Source: Streptococcaceae bacterium (GTDB lineage Bacteria > Bacillota > Bacilli > Lactobacillales > Streptococcaceae). Taken from it: 15,126 nt of DNA. Below, one piece after another: positions 6,678 to 12,485 of this stretch (position 1 is the first letter of the stretch; each line of letters begins with the position of its first letter). The notes under the pieces are model-generated. The model did not search any database and was not told the origin of the DNA. It saw nothing but the letters and a program-made list of their open reading frames with translations. The DNA lies in contig JAISYB010000105.1 of NCBI GenBank assembly GCA_031270215.1, forward strand, positions 1 through 15,126, written 5' to 3'. The position numbers were made by a program, and so were the translations under genes.

Positions 6678-6711
6678 TTATTACGCAATAAAGCTTAAAA
6701 TCGCAAAAAAA
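6678..6711 (-). promoter_or_regulatory. Putative late-competence (ComX) promoter of ssbB
   Basis: On the minus strand a T-rich stretch and TTTTAAGCTTT lead into TTGCGTAATAA (core TGCGTAATAA at 6678-6687), 20 nt before the ATG. The same arrangement occurs upstream of comGA at 11252-11287. It resembles but does not equal the streptococcal TACGAATA box. Confidence 0.6.
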
Positions 6712-6750
6712 TTAAACTTTTGCAAATTCAATGTGTTTAATTAATAATTA

Positions 6751-6759
6751 TGGTAAAAT
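6751..6759 (+). promoter_or_regulatory. lepB promoter (extended -10)
   Basis: TGgTAAAAT (TG 6751-6752, hexamer 6754-6759) 25 nt upstream of the ATG. No recognisable -35 at the usual spacing. It is divergent from the ssbB element in the same 127-bp gap. Confidence 0.55.
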
Positions 6760-6784
6760 ACTATTTAGTTAGGAAGGGGTCAAT

Positions 6785-7393
6785 ATGAAAAAATTTCTCG
6801 CAGACTGGTGGTCTGTACTCGCTCTTTTAATCGTTATGCTGCTTGCTCGCTTATTTGTCTTCTCGCCAATCCTCGTTGAAGGTCATTCGATGGATCCAAC
6901 ATTAGAAAATGGCGAACGAATGATTGTGGCAAAGCTAACTAAAATCAGCCGTTTTGACATGGTCATTAGTAAGGAACTAACTCCAGTAGAAAATGGCAAG
7001 ACTGAGAAAAAGATGATTATCAAGCGTGTCATCGGTATGCCGGGAGACACGATTGAATATAAAAATGATGTTTTATATGTCAATGGTAAAAAAACAGCTG
7101 AGCCATATTTAGATGCCTATAAAAAGAAATTTAAACAAGATAAGCTGCAAAAAACTTACAAATACAACGCCTATTTCCAACAAATCGCCAAGACTGCTCC
7201 TGCATTCACAGTTGACGCTAGTGGTAATAAAAACTTTACAGTCACAGTTCCTAAGGGGCAATACTACTTGATGGGAGATGACCGACTTGTTTCAAAGGAT
7301 AGTCGTATGATTGGTACAGTATCAACTAAAAATATTGAGGGAGAACCAAAAATCGCCTTCTGGCCGTTGAACCGTTTAAGAATTATTATGTAG
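6785..7393 (+). CDS. lepB: Type I signal peptidase
   Basis: 202 aa, with a single N-terminal membrane anchor (about residues 8-27) and the catalytic domain outside the cell. The serine/lysine dyad is clear: S35 in VEGHSMDPTL and K80 in IIKRVIGMPGD. The conserved box near the C-terminus reads YLMGDDRLVSKDSR, with D where MGDN is more usual. It removes signal peptides from Sec-exported proteins. The start is ATG preceded by GGAAGGGG. The insert between K80 and the last box (about 95-150, lysine-rich) is typical of Gram-positive forms. It is a single-gene unit converging on comG; prepilins of the comG operon are processed by a different enzyme (ComC), so the neighbourhood is not evidence for a joint role. 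Confidence 0.95.
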   Translation: MKKFLADWWSVLALLIVMLLARLFVFSPILVEGHSMDPTLENGERMIVAKLTKISRFDMVISKELTPVENGKTEKKMIIKRVIGMPGDTIEYKNDVLYVNGKKTAEPYLDAYKKKFKQDKLQKTYKYNAYFQQIAKTAPAFTVDASGNKNFTVTVPKGQYYLMGDDRLVSKDSRMIGTVSTKNIEGEPKIAFWPLNRLRIIM

Positions 7394-7395
7394 AA

Positions 7396-7432
7396 AATCC
7401 CCCCATTACGCTTATTTGGCACAGTGGGGATT
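7396..7432 (-). terminator. Hairpin that may end the comG transcript
   Basis: AATCCCC (7396-7402) pairs with GGGGATT (7426-7432). On the minus strand the stem is followed by TTTCT, giving a modest terminator for comG just inside the end of lepB transcription. On the plus strand it has no T-run. Confidence 0.45.
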
Positions 7433-7462
7433 CTAACAGCATAGCTTTCAATTCAAACATCA

Positions 7463-7476
7463 CGCTAAATTTAGCG
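7463..7476. repeat. 14-bp perfect palindrome
   Basis: CGCTAAATTTAGCG is a perfect 14-bp palindrome in the convergent gap between lepB and comGG. It lies just before the lepB terminator and may simply be part of the terminator cluster. Confidence 0.4.
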
Positions 7477-7479
7477 ATT

Positions 7480-7506
7480 AGTCAACCTTTCCAGTTGGCT
7501 TTTTTT
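7480..7506 (+). terminator. Rho-independent terminator of lepB
   Basis: AGTCAAC (7480-7486) pairs with GTTGGCT (7494-7500), including one T-G pair, with a 7-nt loop and a seven-T run at 7500-7506. Confidence 0.75.
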
Positions 7507-7526
7507 ATTCCCCCTTGCTTTATTTA

Positions 7527-7856
7527 TTACCGTTTAAACATTTTCTCTGGGTAGTTATCGTCCGGATAAACCTCAAGTGTTAATTTTTCCATCCCCTCGT
7601 CTGAAAATTGATATTTGACATAGCCATTGTTGAAATTTAGCTGTCCTTGAGACTTGATTTCTTGCTCCTTGAGGTAACGCTTAGTCATTGCTGCTAACAC
7701 ATCTGCCTTTTCAACCAACAACTGAATTTTTAAAAACTCGATTTCTCTAATCAAGCTTTGCTGAATCAGCCCCAATGTCATAAAGAAAAAGCTATATAAC
7801 ACCAAGACAATCAATAAAATCCCTGCTTTAGCGCGCACCTTCAATATACCAAACAT
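7527..7856 (-). CDS. comGG: Competence pseudopilus minor protein ComGG
   Basis: 109 aa and last gene of the comG operon. A basic N-terminus (LKVRAKAG) is followed by one hydrophobic segment (about 12-32) and a soluble domain. Unlike the other pilin-like members it lacks the Phe+1/Glu+5 pattern: the position equivalent to Glu+5 is hydrophobic. ComGG is the most divergent member in other species too. In B. subtilis it helps assemble or initiate the pseudopilus. The ATG is preceded by GGAG, and the gene overlaps comGF by 29 nt. Assignment rests mainly on position in the operon and the single membrane segment. Downstream is a hairpin and convergent lepB, with no methyltransferase-ackA pair as often follows comG in streptococci. 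Confidence 0.78.
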   Translation of the reverse strand: MFGILKVRAKAGILLIVLVLYSFFFMTLGLIQQSLIREIEFLKIQLLVEKADVLAAMTKRYLKEQEIKSQGQLNFNNGYVKYQFSDEGMEKLTLEVYPDDNYPEKMFKR

Positions 7857-8295
7857 AGCTTCTCCTAAAATTTTTCTTCAATGTAATATCTATTCTGACA
7901 ACATCTGTTGTTTGAGTCATTTCAACAGCTTGAACATCAAATAACATCGGCTGGTAACCTAGACCATCTGTATTTGTCTTTCTAAAGTCCGTTGCAGCTG
8001 TCTTATCCGACTTGCCAAAGCGAACGATTTTCTCGGTATCGTCTTTTCTTTGCAGGACATATAAAAAATCCGCTTCGACCTTCACCAAGCTCGCCCCATT
8101 TAGCTCATAGTCCATTAAATTAGCGAAATTTAGCCATTTTACTCTTGTATCATTACGAAAATAATCAAGGAGCTTAGCTTGATATTTTGTCGCGCCAATG
8201 ACGACTAATAAAGTGCCTGAAATAACTACCAAGGCAATTAAACATTCAATCAATGTGAAAGCTTTATTCCTTGATTTGAAAGCTAAATACTTCAT
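7828..8295 (-). CDS. comGF: Competence minor pseudopilin ComGF
   Basis: 155 aa. Type IV prepilin-like N-terminus: basic leader SRNKA, then FTLIECLIALVVISG, with F13 as the expected +1 residue and E17 as Glu+5. One hydrophobic helix (about 13-34) and a globular beta-rich C-terminal part follow. It is an inner-membrane minor pilin, processed by ComC, needed for the DNA-uptake pseudopilus. The ATG directly follows AGGAG, an unusually short spacing; GGGTGG slightly further upstream could serve instead. It overlaps comGE by 32 nt and comGG by 29 nt. Confidence 0.85.
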   Translation of the reverse strand: MKYLAFKSRNKAFTLIECLIALVVISGTLLVVIGATKYQAKLLDYFRNDTRVKWLNFANLMDYELNGASLVKVEADFLYVLQRKDDTEKIVRFGKSDKTAATDFRKTNTDGLGYQPMLFDVQAVEMTQTTDVVRIDITLKKNFRRSYVWYIEGAR

Positions 8296-8587
8296 CTCCT
8301 ACCACCCTAATCGCTCTTAATTTCTGCCAATCGTCTGAGATAATCTCAAAGGTAGCCCCATTTGCTTCTATCTTGTAGGAAGTTTGAGCATATTCAAGCC
8401 GACTTACGCCCGCCTTTAACACACGCAGTGTTTCTATCCTGCGCAGCAGCTGATCTCTGCTTTGTAAAATTTCCTGCCCGCTATCTAACAAATAAACGCC
8501 AACGACACTGGTCAAGAAGACCGCAATTAGACATTCAATTAAGATAAATCCGCTACAAGTTCTTCTCTTCTTTTTTATATTGACCAC
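8264..8587 (-). CDS. comGE: Competence minor pseudopilin ComGE
   Basis: 107 aa. After a lysine/arginine-rich leader the sequence SGFILIECLIAVFLTSVVG gives the prepilin pattern (F14, E18) and one membrane helix; a helical and then beta C-terminus follows. The start is uncertain. The only conventional start codon in frame is GTG 8585-8587, directly preceded by an in-frame TAG and touching its own GGGAG. The next initiation-like codon at good spacing would be ATA. It overlaps the end of comGD by 35 nt, so reinitiation or coupling may supply the ribosomes. It acts with ComGD, GF and GG as minor pilins. Confidence 0.83.
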   Translation of the reverse strand: MVNIKKKRRTCSGFILIECLIAVFLTSVVGVYLLDSGQEILQSRDQLLRRIETLRVLKAGVSRLEYAQTSYKIEANGATFEIISDDWQKLRAIRVVGDEVFSFQIKE

Positions 8588-9002
8588 TCCCTATCAAAAA
8601 TTGGTAACTAATTTGTTTTTCTAAATGCGCCAAGCGCACTGTAAACGCCCGCTCAATACTTGATATATTGCCATTTTCTTTAAATCTGATATTAAATCGT
8701 GCGCATTGAATGTTTTCAGGCAAGCTGTAACGCCAAAGTAGTTTGTTGTCTGCTTCACTTTTCATATAAAACTGATTATCCTCTATCCCTAAAAGATAAG
8801 GCGTTTCGTTTAAAGCAGAAAAGCGCTGCGCATCACGGATATTCATCTCCAGTGCCTCGATAAATAAAAGCTCGCCAAACTTTGCTTGCTCCTTTTGATA
8901 ATTACTTATTGTTATCAAGCTAAGTACGCTGATAACAAGCAAAACAAGTAAAGATTCAATGAGCGTGAATGCCTTAACCGGCCGGTATTTTAGCTGTTTC
9001 AT
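8553..9002 (-). CDS. comGD: Competence minor pseudopilin ComGD
   Basis: 149 aa. The leader MKQLKYRPVKA is followed by FTLIESLLVLLVISVLSL, a textbook type IV prepilin processing site (F12 as +1, E16 as Glu+5), and one hydrophobic helix. The C-terminal domain is pseudopilin-like (about 36-149). The ATG lies within the last codons of comGC (29-nt overlap) with only a weak A/G-rich stretch upstream, so translation is probably coupled. It is a minor subunit of the transformation pilus. Confidence 0.88.
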   Translation of the reverse strand: MKQLKYRPVKAFTLIESLLVLLVISVLSLITISNYQKEQAKFGELLFIEALEMNIRDAQRFSALNETPYLLGIEDNQFYMKSEADNKLLWRYSLPENIQCARFNIRFKENGNISSIERAFTVRLAHLEKQISYQFLIGSGQYKKEEKNL

Positions 9003-9291
9003 TTTTATTCTTTGTGTAATATGCTTTATAGGTTACAACCTGCTTTTCCGTGATGTATTCATTTTCCTGCAAGAGCTTTAAAGTCGGGGTTTCGCCGATA
9101 TTTAACTCATAAAGCTCGCCTTGTGACTCAACTACCTTGATAACTGCTGCTTGCCCTTTTTCCTCAACGGTTGTTTTATGTTTACTGAGATTTGGGACGA
9201 AAAGCAAGATTAAGACACTGATAATGACTAAAACAATCAACATTTCAATCAAAGTAAAAGCTTTAGCACGCATTTTTTTGAGTTTTTTCAT
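8974..9291 (-). CDS. comGC: Major competence pseudopilin ComGC
   Basis: 105 aa from ATG 9289-9291, which has GGAGGG 6 nt upstream. An in-frame upstream extension starting near 9345 has no signal and is rejected. The leader MKKLKKMRAKA precedes FTLIEMLIVLVIISVLILLF (F12 +1, E16 Glu+5). This matches the conserved ComGC N-terminus, and the ~80-residue soluble part is typical. ComGC is the main subunit of the retractable DNA-uptake pilus, cleaved by ComC prepilin peptidase. Its ATG overlaps the comGB TGA as ATGA, showing direct coupling. Confidence 0.94.
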   Translation of the reverse strand: MKKLKKMRAKAFTLIEMLIVLVIISVLILLFVPNLSKHKTTVEEKGQAAVIKVVESQGELYELNIGETPTLKLLQENEYITEKQVVTYKAYYTKNKNETAKIPAG

Positions 9292-10346
9292 AATATTCCC
9301 TCCATATTTTGATACATCGGCAAGAGCATTGCCGCATAGATACATAAGATAACTAAAGCAACCAGCATGAATACTAACGGTTGAATAAATTGCAAAAGCT
9401 GGTTAATCTGATGAAAGAATAAATTCTCACATTCCTCAGCATAAATCTCTAATTCCTTTGCTAGATTCCCCCTCAACTCACCAGTTTCAATAATCAAGCA
9501 CAACTCGGGATTTAAAAAACGAAGCTTAGCTAATGCTTGCTTTAAAGTTTGACCAGACATTAAGCTTTCCTCTAAAAGATTCCCTAGCGCAATTAACAAG
9601 CGCATCGTTTTCATTCCCTGCAACAAAAAGGTCACTTCCCTTAAATCCAAGCCCTCCTGAAACAATAAACTTAGCTCCTTAGCCAAAAAAGCAGTTTGGT
9701 AATTTTTAATCAGCGTCTTTAAAATCGGCAGATGAACTAAAAAGTTTAACTTCTCCATTGGATTTTTCTTTCTGAAATACAAAACAAAAATCATACTGAT
9801 AAAAATCGTCATGCCAATCAAGCCTAAAAAGTATGTCGGCGCCTGCATGACTAGCGAAGTCGCCCAGTTTTCTCCTTCAAGCTGTGGCAATAGATAGCGC
9901 CTTAACCCTAGCGTAATCGCAATAAGAAAAGCTAACAAAATCAGCGGATATGTGCCGACTTGAATGAGCTTTTTGCGATGTTGACTACCGTGCTGCAAAC
10001 TATCCAAAATAGATTTTAAAGTCACATTTAGATTGCCATGGGTCAAGCTCAACTCCAGCTGACCGACTTGCTTTTCTTTAAAACCCAGAAAGCTAAAAAT
10101 ATCAGTCAACTGACTTCCACTTGTTAGCTGCGCTTTGACTGCGCTCATCTGTGAGCGTTTGAAGAAATTAGCAATGATTAAAAAATCAGTTGCTTGCTTC
10201 AGACTAAATCCTGATTCAATTAACGTCAGCATGACCTTAACGAATTTCTGCTGTGCTTTAGCTGTCAAATAATTCTTGCGCCTTGACTGTCTTGCTGATA
10301 AGCTGCTGTTCTGCCAATATTTCAAGGCTTTGGTTCCAATCTTCAT
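9288..10346 (-). CDS. comGB: Competence pilus platform protein ComGB
   Basis: 352 aa; family of type II secretion GspF / type IV pilus PilC. It has two cytoplasmic GspF-type helical domains (about 30-130 and 230-330) and three membrane segments: about 133-153, 170-195, and near the C-terminus (LVFMLVALVILCIYAAMLLP). It couples the ComGA ATPase to pilin assembly in the membrane. The first ATG (10344-10346) lies 89 nt inside comGA and has no clear ribosome binding site. Family members usually have a leader of about 10 residues before the RRK...TAK segment, here at residue 22, so a later non-ATG start is possible. It ends in the ATGA overlap with comGC. Confidence 0.92.
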   Translation of the reverse strand: MKIGTKALKYWQNSSLSARQSRRKNYLTAKAQQKFVKVMLTLIESGFSLKQATDFLIIANFFKRSQMSAVKAQLTSGSQLTDIFSFLGFKEKQVGQLELSLTHGNLNVTLKSILDSLQHGSQHRKKLIQVGTYPLILLAFLIAITLGLRRYLLPQLEGENWATSLVMQAPTYFLGLIGMTIFISMIFVLYFRKKNPMEKLNFLVHLPILKTLIKNYQTAFLAKELSLLFQEGLDLREVTFLLQGMKTMRLLIALGNLLEESLMSGQTLKQALAKLRFLNPELCLIIETGELRGNLAKELEIYAEECENLFFHQINQLLQFIQPLVFMLVALVILCIYAAMLLPMYQNMEGIL

Positions 10347-11211
10347 TCGTTACCGAGATTGTGCGATTAAGCTGCAATAATGCACCGATCTCGTCCCTCC
10401 CTTCTAATAGTCTTTGATAGATACTCCCCTTTAACGCATTTTCAAGCTCTACTCTTGATACGCCGAGCTCTAACAATCGTGCTAAAATACTGTCCGGACT
10501 TTTAGCGTGGATTGTTGAAAATACTGTATGACCAGTTAATGCCGCTTGAATAACTGCCTTTGCCGTCAGCTTATCTCTAATTTCACCAACGATTAATAAA
10601 TCCGGTCGGTGCCGCAAGCTCAGCTTGATTAATTCTTTGTAACTTAGACCAATCGCTTCGTTGAGCTGGAGCTGGAGCATTTCAGTATTTTCTATCTCAA
10701 CAGGATCCTCGATAGATACAATCTGCTGCCCCTTGAACTTCTGGATTGCAAGATAATGCATTAAGGTTGTTTTCCCAGAACCAACTGGACCGCAAAATAG
10801 ATACAAGCCGCGCTCACGGATTAATGCTGCCACCTGAGATGCCTGTTGCGGATGTAGAAAGCACAAACGATCAACCTCAAAGTCATGGAGCAGGCGTATC
10901 ACCATTGACTCTTGATTACGATAGTCCCCCACCGTTGAAATCCTCAGTCGTAGTGTGAGATGATCCAATGTATAATTCAATGCGCCAAGCTGAATCCGCC
11001 GATTTTCTCCAACGGTCATATTCGCTAAAAACTTCAAATGCACAATCAAGCTTAAGGCGTCATTTTTCGACATCTCTTGATAGGGCAGGCGCCGATTGTC
11101 ACATCTGAAATAAAGCTGATATTCCTTACCACTTGGCAAAAGATAAATATCGGTAGCTCTTTGAAGCTTGGCTTGTGCAAAGAGCTGCTTGGCAAAATCA
11201 TCTACCTTCAT
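10258..11211 (-). CDS. comGA: Competence pilus assembly ATPase ComGA
   Basis: 317 aa; GspE/PilB-type secretion ATPase of the short Gram-positive class. Visible motifs are Walker A GPVGSGKTT (141-149), Asp box SIEDPVE (166-172), Walker B LLIVGEIRD (205-213) and His box TGHTVFSTIHA (226-236). An N-terminal PAS-like/N2 region is at about 1-110. It powers pseudopilus extension at the inner face of the membrane. The ATG has AGGAGGTGA just upstream. It is the first gene of the seven-gene comG operon. The 150-bp gap upstream holds the putative competence promoter at 11252-11287. No frameshifts are seen, so the pilus machine looks intact. Confidence 0.95.
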   Translation of the reverse strand: MKVDDFAKQLFAQAKLQRATDIYLLPSGKEYQLYFRCDNRRLPYQEMSKNDALSLIVHLKFLANMTVGENRRIQLGALNYTLDHLTLRLRISTVGDYRNQESMVIRLLHDFEVDRLCFLHPQQASQVAALIRERGLYLFCGPVGSGKTTLMHYLAIQKFKGQQIVSIEDPVEIENTEMLQLQLNEAIGLSYKELIKLSLRHRPDLLIVGEIRDKLTAKAVIQAALTGHTVFSTIHAKSPDSILARLLELGVSRVELENALKGSIYQRLLEGRDEIGALLQLNRTISVTNEDWNQSLEILAEQQLISKTVKAQELFDS

Positions 11212-11251
11212 CTACTCACCTCCTCTCTTTGCGTTAATATCCTCTAAAACC

Positions 11252-11287
11252 TTACTACGCAAAAAAAGATTAAAAGCAATAAAAATA
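11252..11287 (-). promoter_or_regulatory. Putative late-competence (ComX) promoter of comG
   Basis: Minus strand: TTTTTATTGCTTTTAATC, then a T-run, then TGCGTAGTAA (core 11252-11261), 40 nt upstream of the comGA ATG. It aligns over about 34 bp with the element before ssbB. No ordinary extended -10 of the kind used by lepB or luxS is present here. Confidence 0.62.
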
Positions 11288-11297
11288 TTACTTTTAA

Positions 11298-11308
11298 TCT
11301 CAAAATTT
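11298..11308 (+). repeat. Left copy of 11-bp direct repeat flanking the ATP-grasp/IS scar
   Basis: TCTCAAAATTT occurs here and again in the same orientation at 12465-12475, next to the end of oppF. A TTTTAA precedes both copies, directly here and 3 nt further off at the other. The two copies bracket the AT-rich insertion between comG and opp. The repeat is AT-rich, so chance cannot be excluded. Confidence 0.35.
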
Positions 11309-11361
11309 GAGCCTAATAATAAAACAACCAAATACCGAAGTATAAACTTGCTATTTCTTTT

Positions 11362-12144
11362 TTATCTGTGCAATTTCTCACCCCACTGATGTATTTTATC
11401 TAGTTCTACATCAGATAGCGATGCTGGAAATATATGTCCTACTTCATCCATAAAAGATTCTTTATGAGTTATTTTTTTCGTAACACCAATTACTTGATAG
11501 CCAGTTTCTGTTATGATACTTTCGAGACTATATTCAGCCCCCTCTATGAACTCTTCAACTAAAACTCTTGGCTCCAAACCGTAAAGTTCTCCCAATTCGT
11601 AAGTCTTATCAAAGTACAAACTAAATTTTATATTTAACTGTTGGTTTACTTGTGCTTGTAATTCTCGAAAATTATGAACCTTTTTGACACCAATACTTGC
11701 CAGAAAACTCGTTGGTTTGACTATCAGTGGATAAGTCCAGTTTACTAACTTTTCACTCTCCTTATAGGAATTAATAATTCTATATTTCGGCGTTTTTATA
11801 CCTGCTGATTCACAGATGATTCTCATGCGGTCTTTATACCTGAATGGTTGACTATTTAATTGAGATAGTGGAGATAAACCCAATTCTTTTGCAATGTCAT
11901 CTGCAATATGTATCAAAGCCTCATCCAAGCAGATTACAGTATTGAAAGTAACTTTTAAAGATTTAATCTGCGAAATTGCATTTCCCCAATCTCTAAAATC
12001 AATCACTATAGATTCTTCCATCAAATCGTTGTATTTAATGGGAATTGCTGATATAGAGGAAAATTTGAATTCGTGGTTATTACGTAAATTATTTTCAAAG
12101 TTGCTAAATTCTGGTCCTCCACCGACAATCAATACATTCTTCAT
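11362..12144 (-). pseudogene. 3'-truncated ATP-grasp ligase
   Basis: 260 aa, against about 400 for complete stand-alone ATP-grasp carboxylate-amine ligases. Present are an N-terminal pre-ATP-grasp domain (VLIVGGGPEF, about 1-105) and the ATP-binding lysine segment YPLIVKPTSF with a small loop SIGV. The downstream strand LVEEFIEGAEYSLE is also present. Missing is the C-terminal part with the metal-binding glutamate and the ExNPR-like motif: the reading stops at GEKLHR, where the family continues. No continuation is found in any frame of the 150 bp downstream. It is therefore probably inactive, or a remnant. The base composition is visibly more AT-rich than its neighbours. Relatives join amino acids or peptides in natural-product pathways; the substrate here is unknown. 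Its ATG overlaps the stop of an upstream gene tail (ATGA). Confidence 0.75.
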
Positions 12145-12236
12145 TCTTTTCTTTCTATTTCAAAATCTGATAATATGCCACTCGATATAACTCTATCCGC
12201 AAAATCATCCCCTAAATTCTTGAGTGTTGCTTTTTT
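12141..12236 (-). pseudogene. 3' tail of a gene once upstream of the ATP-grasp gene
   Basis: In frame, about 30 codons read KKATLKNLGDDFADRVISSG..., then ILSDFEIERKE and TGA (12141-12143), which overlaps the ATP-grasp ATG in the classic ATGA way. The overlap suggests these are the last residues of an operon partner. Its 5' part has been lost where the IS30-like remnant begins, near 12230-12240. An ATG at 12249-12251 could open the frame but lies in IS-derived sequence and has no ribosome binding site. The product is too short to identify. Confidence 0.45.
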
Positions 12237-12428
12237 GTGAGACAGTACCATCCTTGATTTCTTTGTGAATCGTCCTTCTTGAACGTAAATTCAATCTGTA
12301 GGCGTTCTGTGTGAGTTAGGTGTTTTCATTTTTGGTTTGAAATGGTTTCCTGCATTTGTGTCATAACAAAATCTCCTTTTATATTGATGGGTTTGATCAT
12401 CTCAATATACTTGAAATTTTGTTATGAC
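12236..12428 (-). mobile_element. Decayed 5' end of an IS30-like transposase gene
   Basis: Minus strand. ATG at 12362-12364 with AAAAGGAG upstream begins MTQMQETISNQK, then an in-frame TGA (12326-12328), then KHLTHTERLQIEF in the same frame. After a frame change near 12286 the sequence RSRRTIHKEIKDGTVSQ follows (12285 to about 12235). The pair TxxERLxIE and RSxxTIxxEIKxGTV is the N-terminal helix-turn-helix pattern of IS30-family transposases. The residues that should lie between them are missing, indicating an internal deletion. The remaining roughly 250 residues, including the DDE domain, are absent. No terminal inverted repeat can be assigned with confidence. The family call rests on motif memory. 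Confidence 0.5.
12360..12428 (-). promoter_or_regulatory. Two-tier hairpin burying the transposase start codon
   Basis: Outer stem: GTCATAACAAAAT (12360-12372) and ATTTTGTTATGAC (12416-12428), 13 bp perfect. Inner stem: TATATTGA (12380-12387) and TCAATATA (12402-12409), 8 bp perfect, with small 7/6-nt internal loops between. In the minus-strand RNA the ATG is inside the outer stem and the AAGGAG lies in the internal loop. Confidence 0.65.
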
Positions 12429-12464
12429 GTTTTTTGTTTTAGGTGGCTAAGTTCATTTTAAAAC

Positions 12465-12475
12465 TCTCAAAATTT
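12465..12475 (+). repeat. Right copy of 11-bp direct repeat
   Basis: TCTCAAAATTT, identical and in the same orientation as 11298-11308, ten bases beyond the oppF stop codon. No convincing oppF terminator is visible here, only an AT palindrome TTAAATTGATTTAA at 12476-12489. Confidence 0.35.
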
Positions 12476-12485
12476 TTAAATTGAT

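Noticed and set aside
6785..7393. lepB as the prepilin peptidase of the adjacent comG operon
   Set aside because: Motifs are those of a serine/lysine type I signal peptidase; type IV prepilins are cut by the aspartic protease ComC. The genes are convergent with separate terminators.
9292..9345. N-terminal extension of comGC
   Set aside because: The extension overlaps comGB and would bury the prepilin leader. The ATG at 9291 has GGAGGG and the ATGA overlap.
11228..11239. Second, oppositely oriented competence-like element (TTTGCGTTAATA) near comGA
   Set aside because: No gene starts downstream on the plus strand, and the flanking T-rich/TTTTAA context seen at the two accepted sites is absent.
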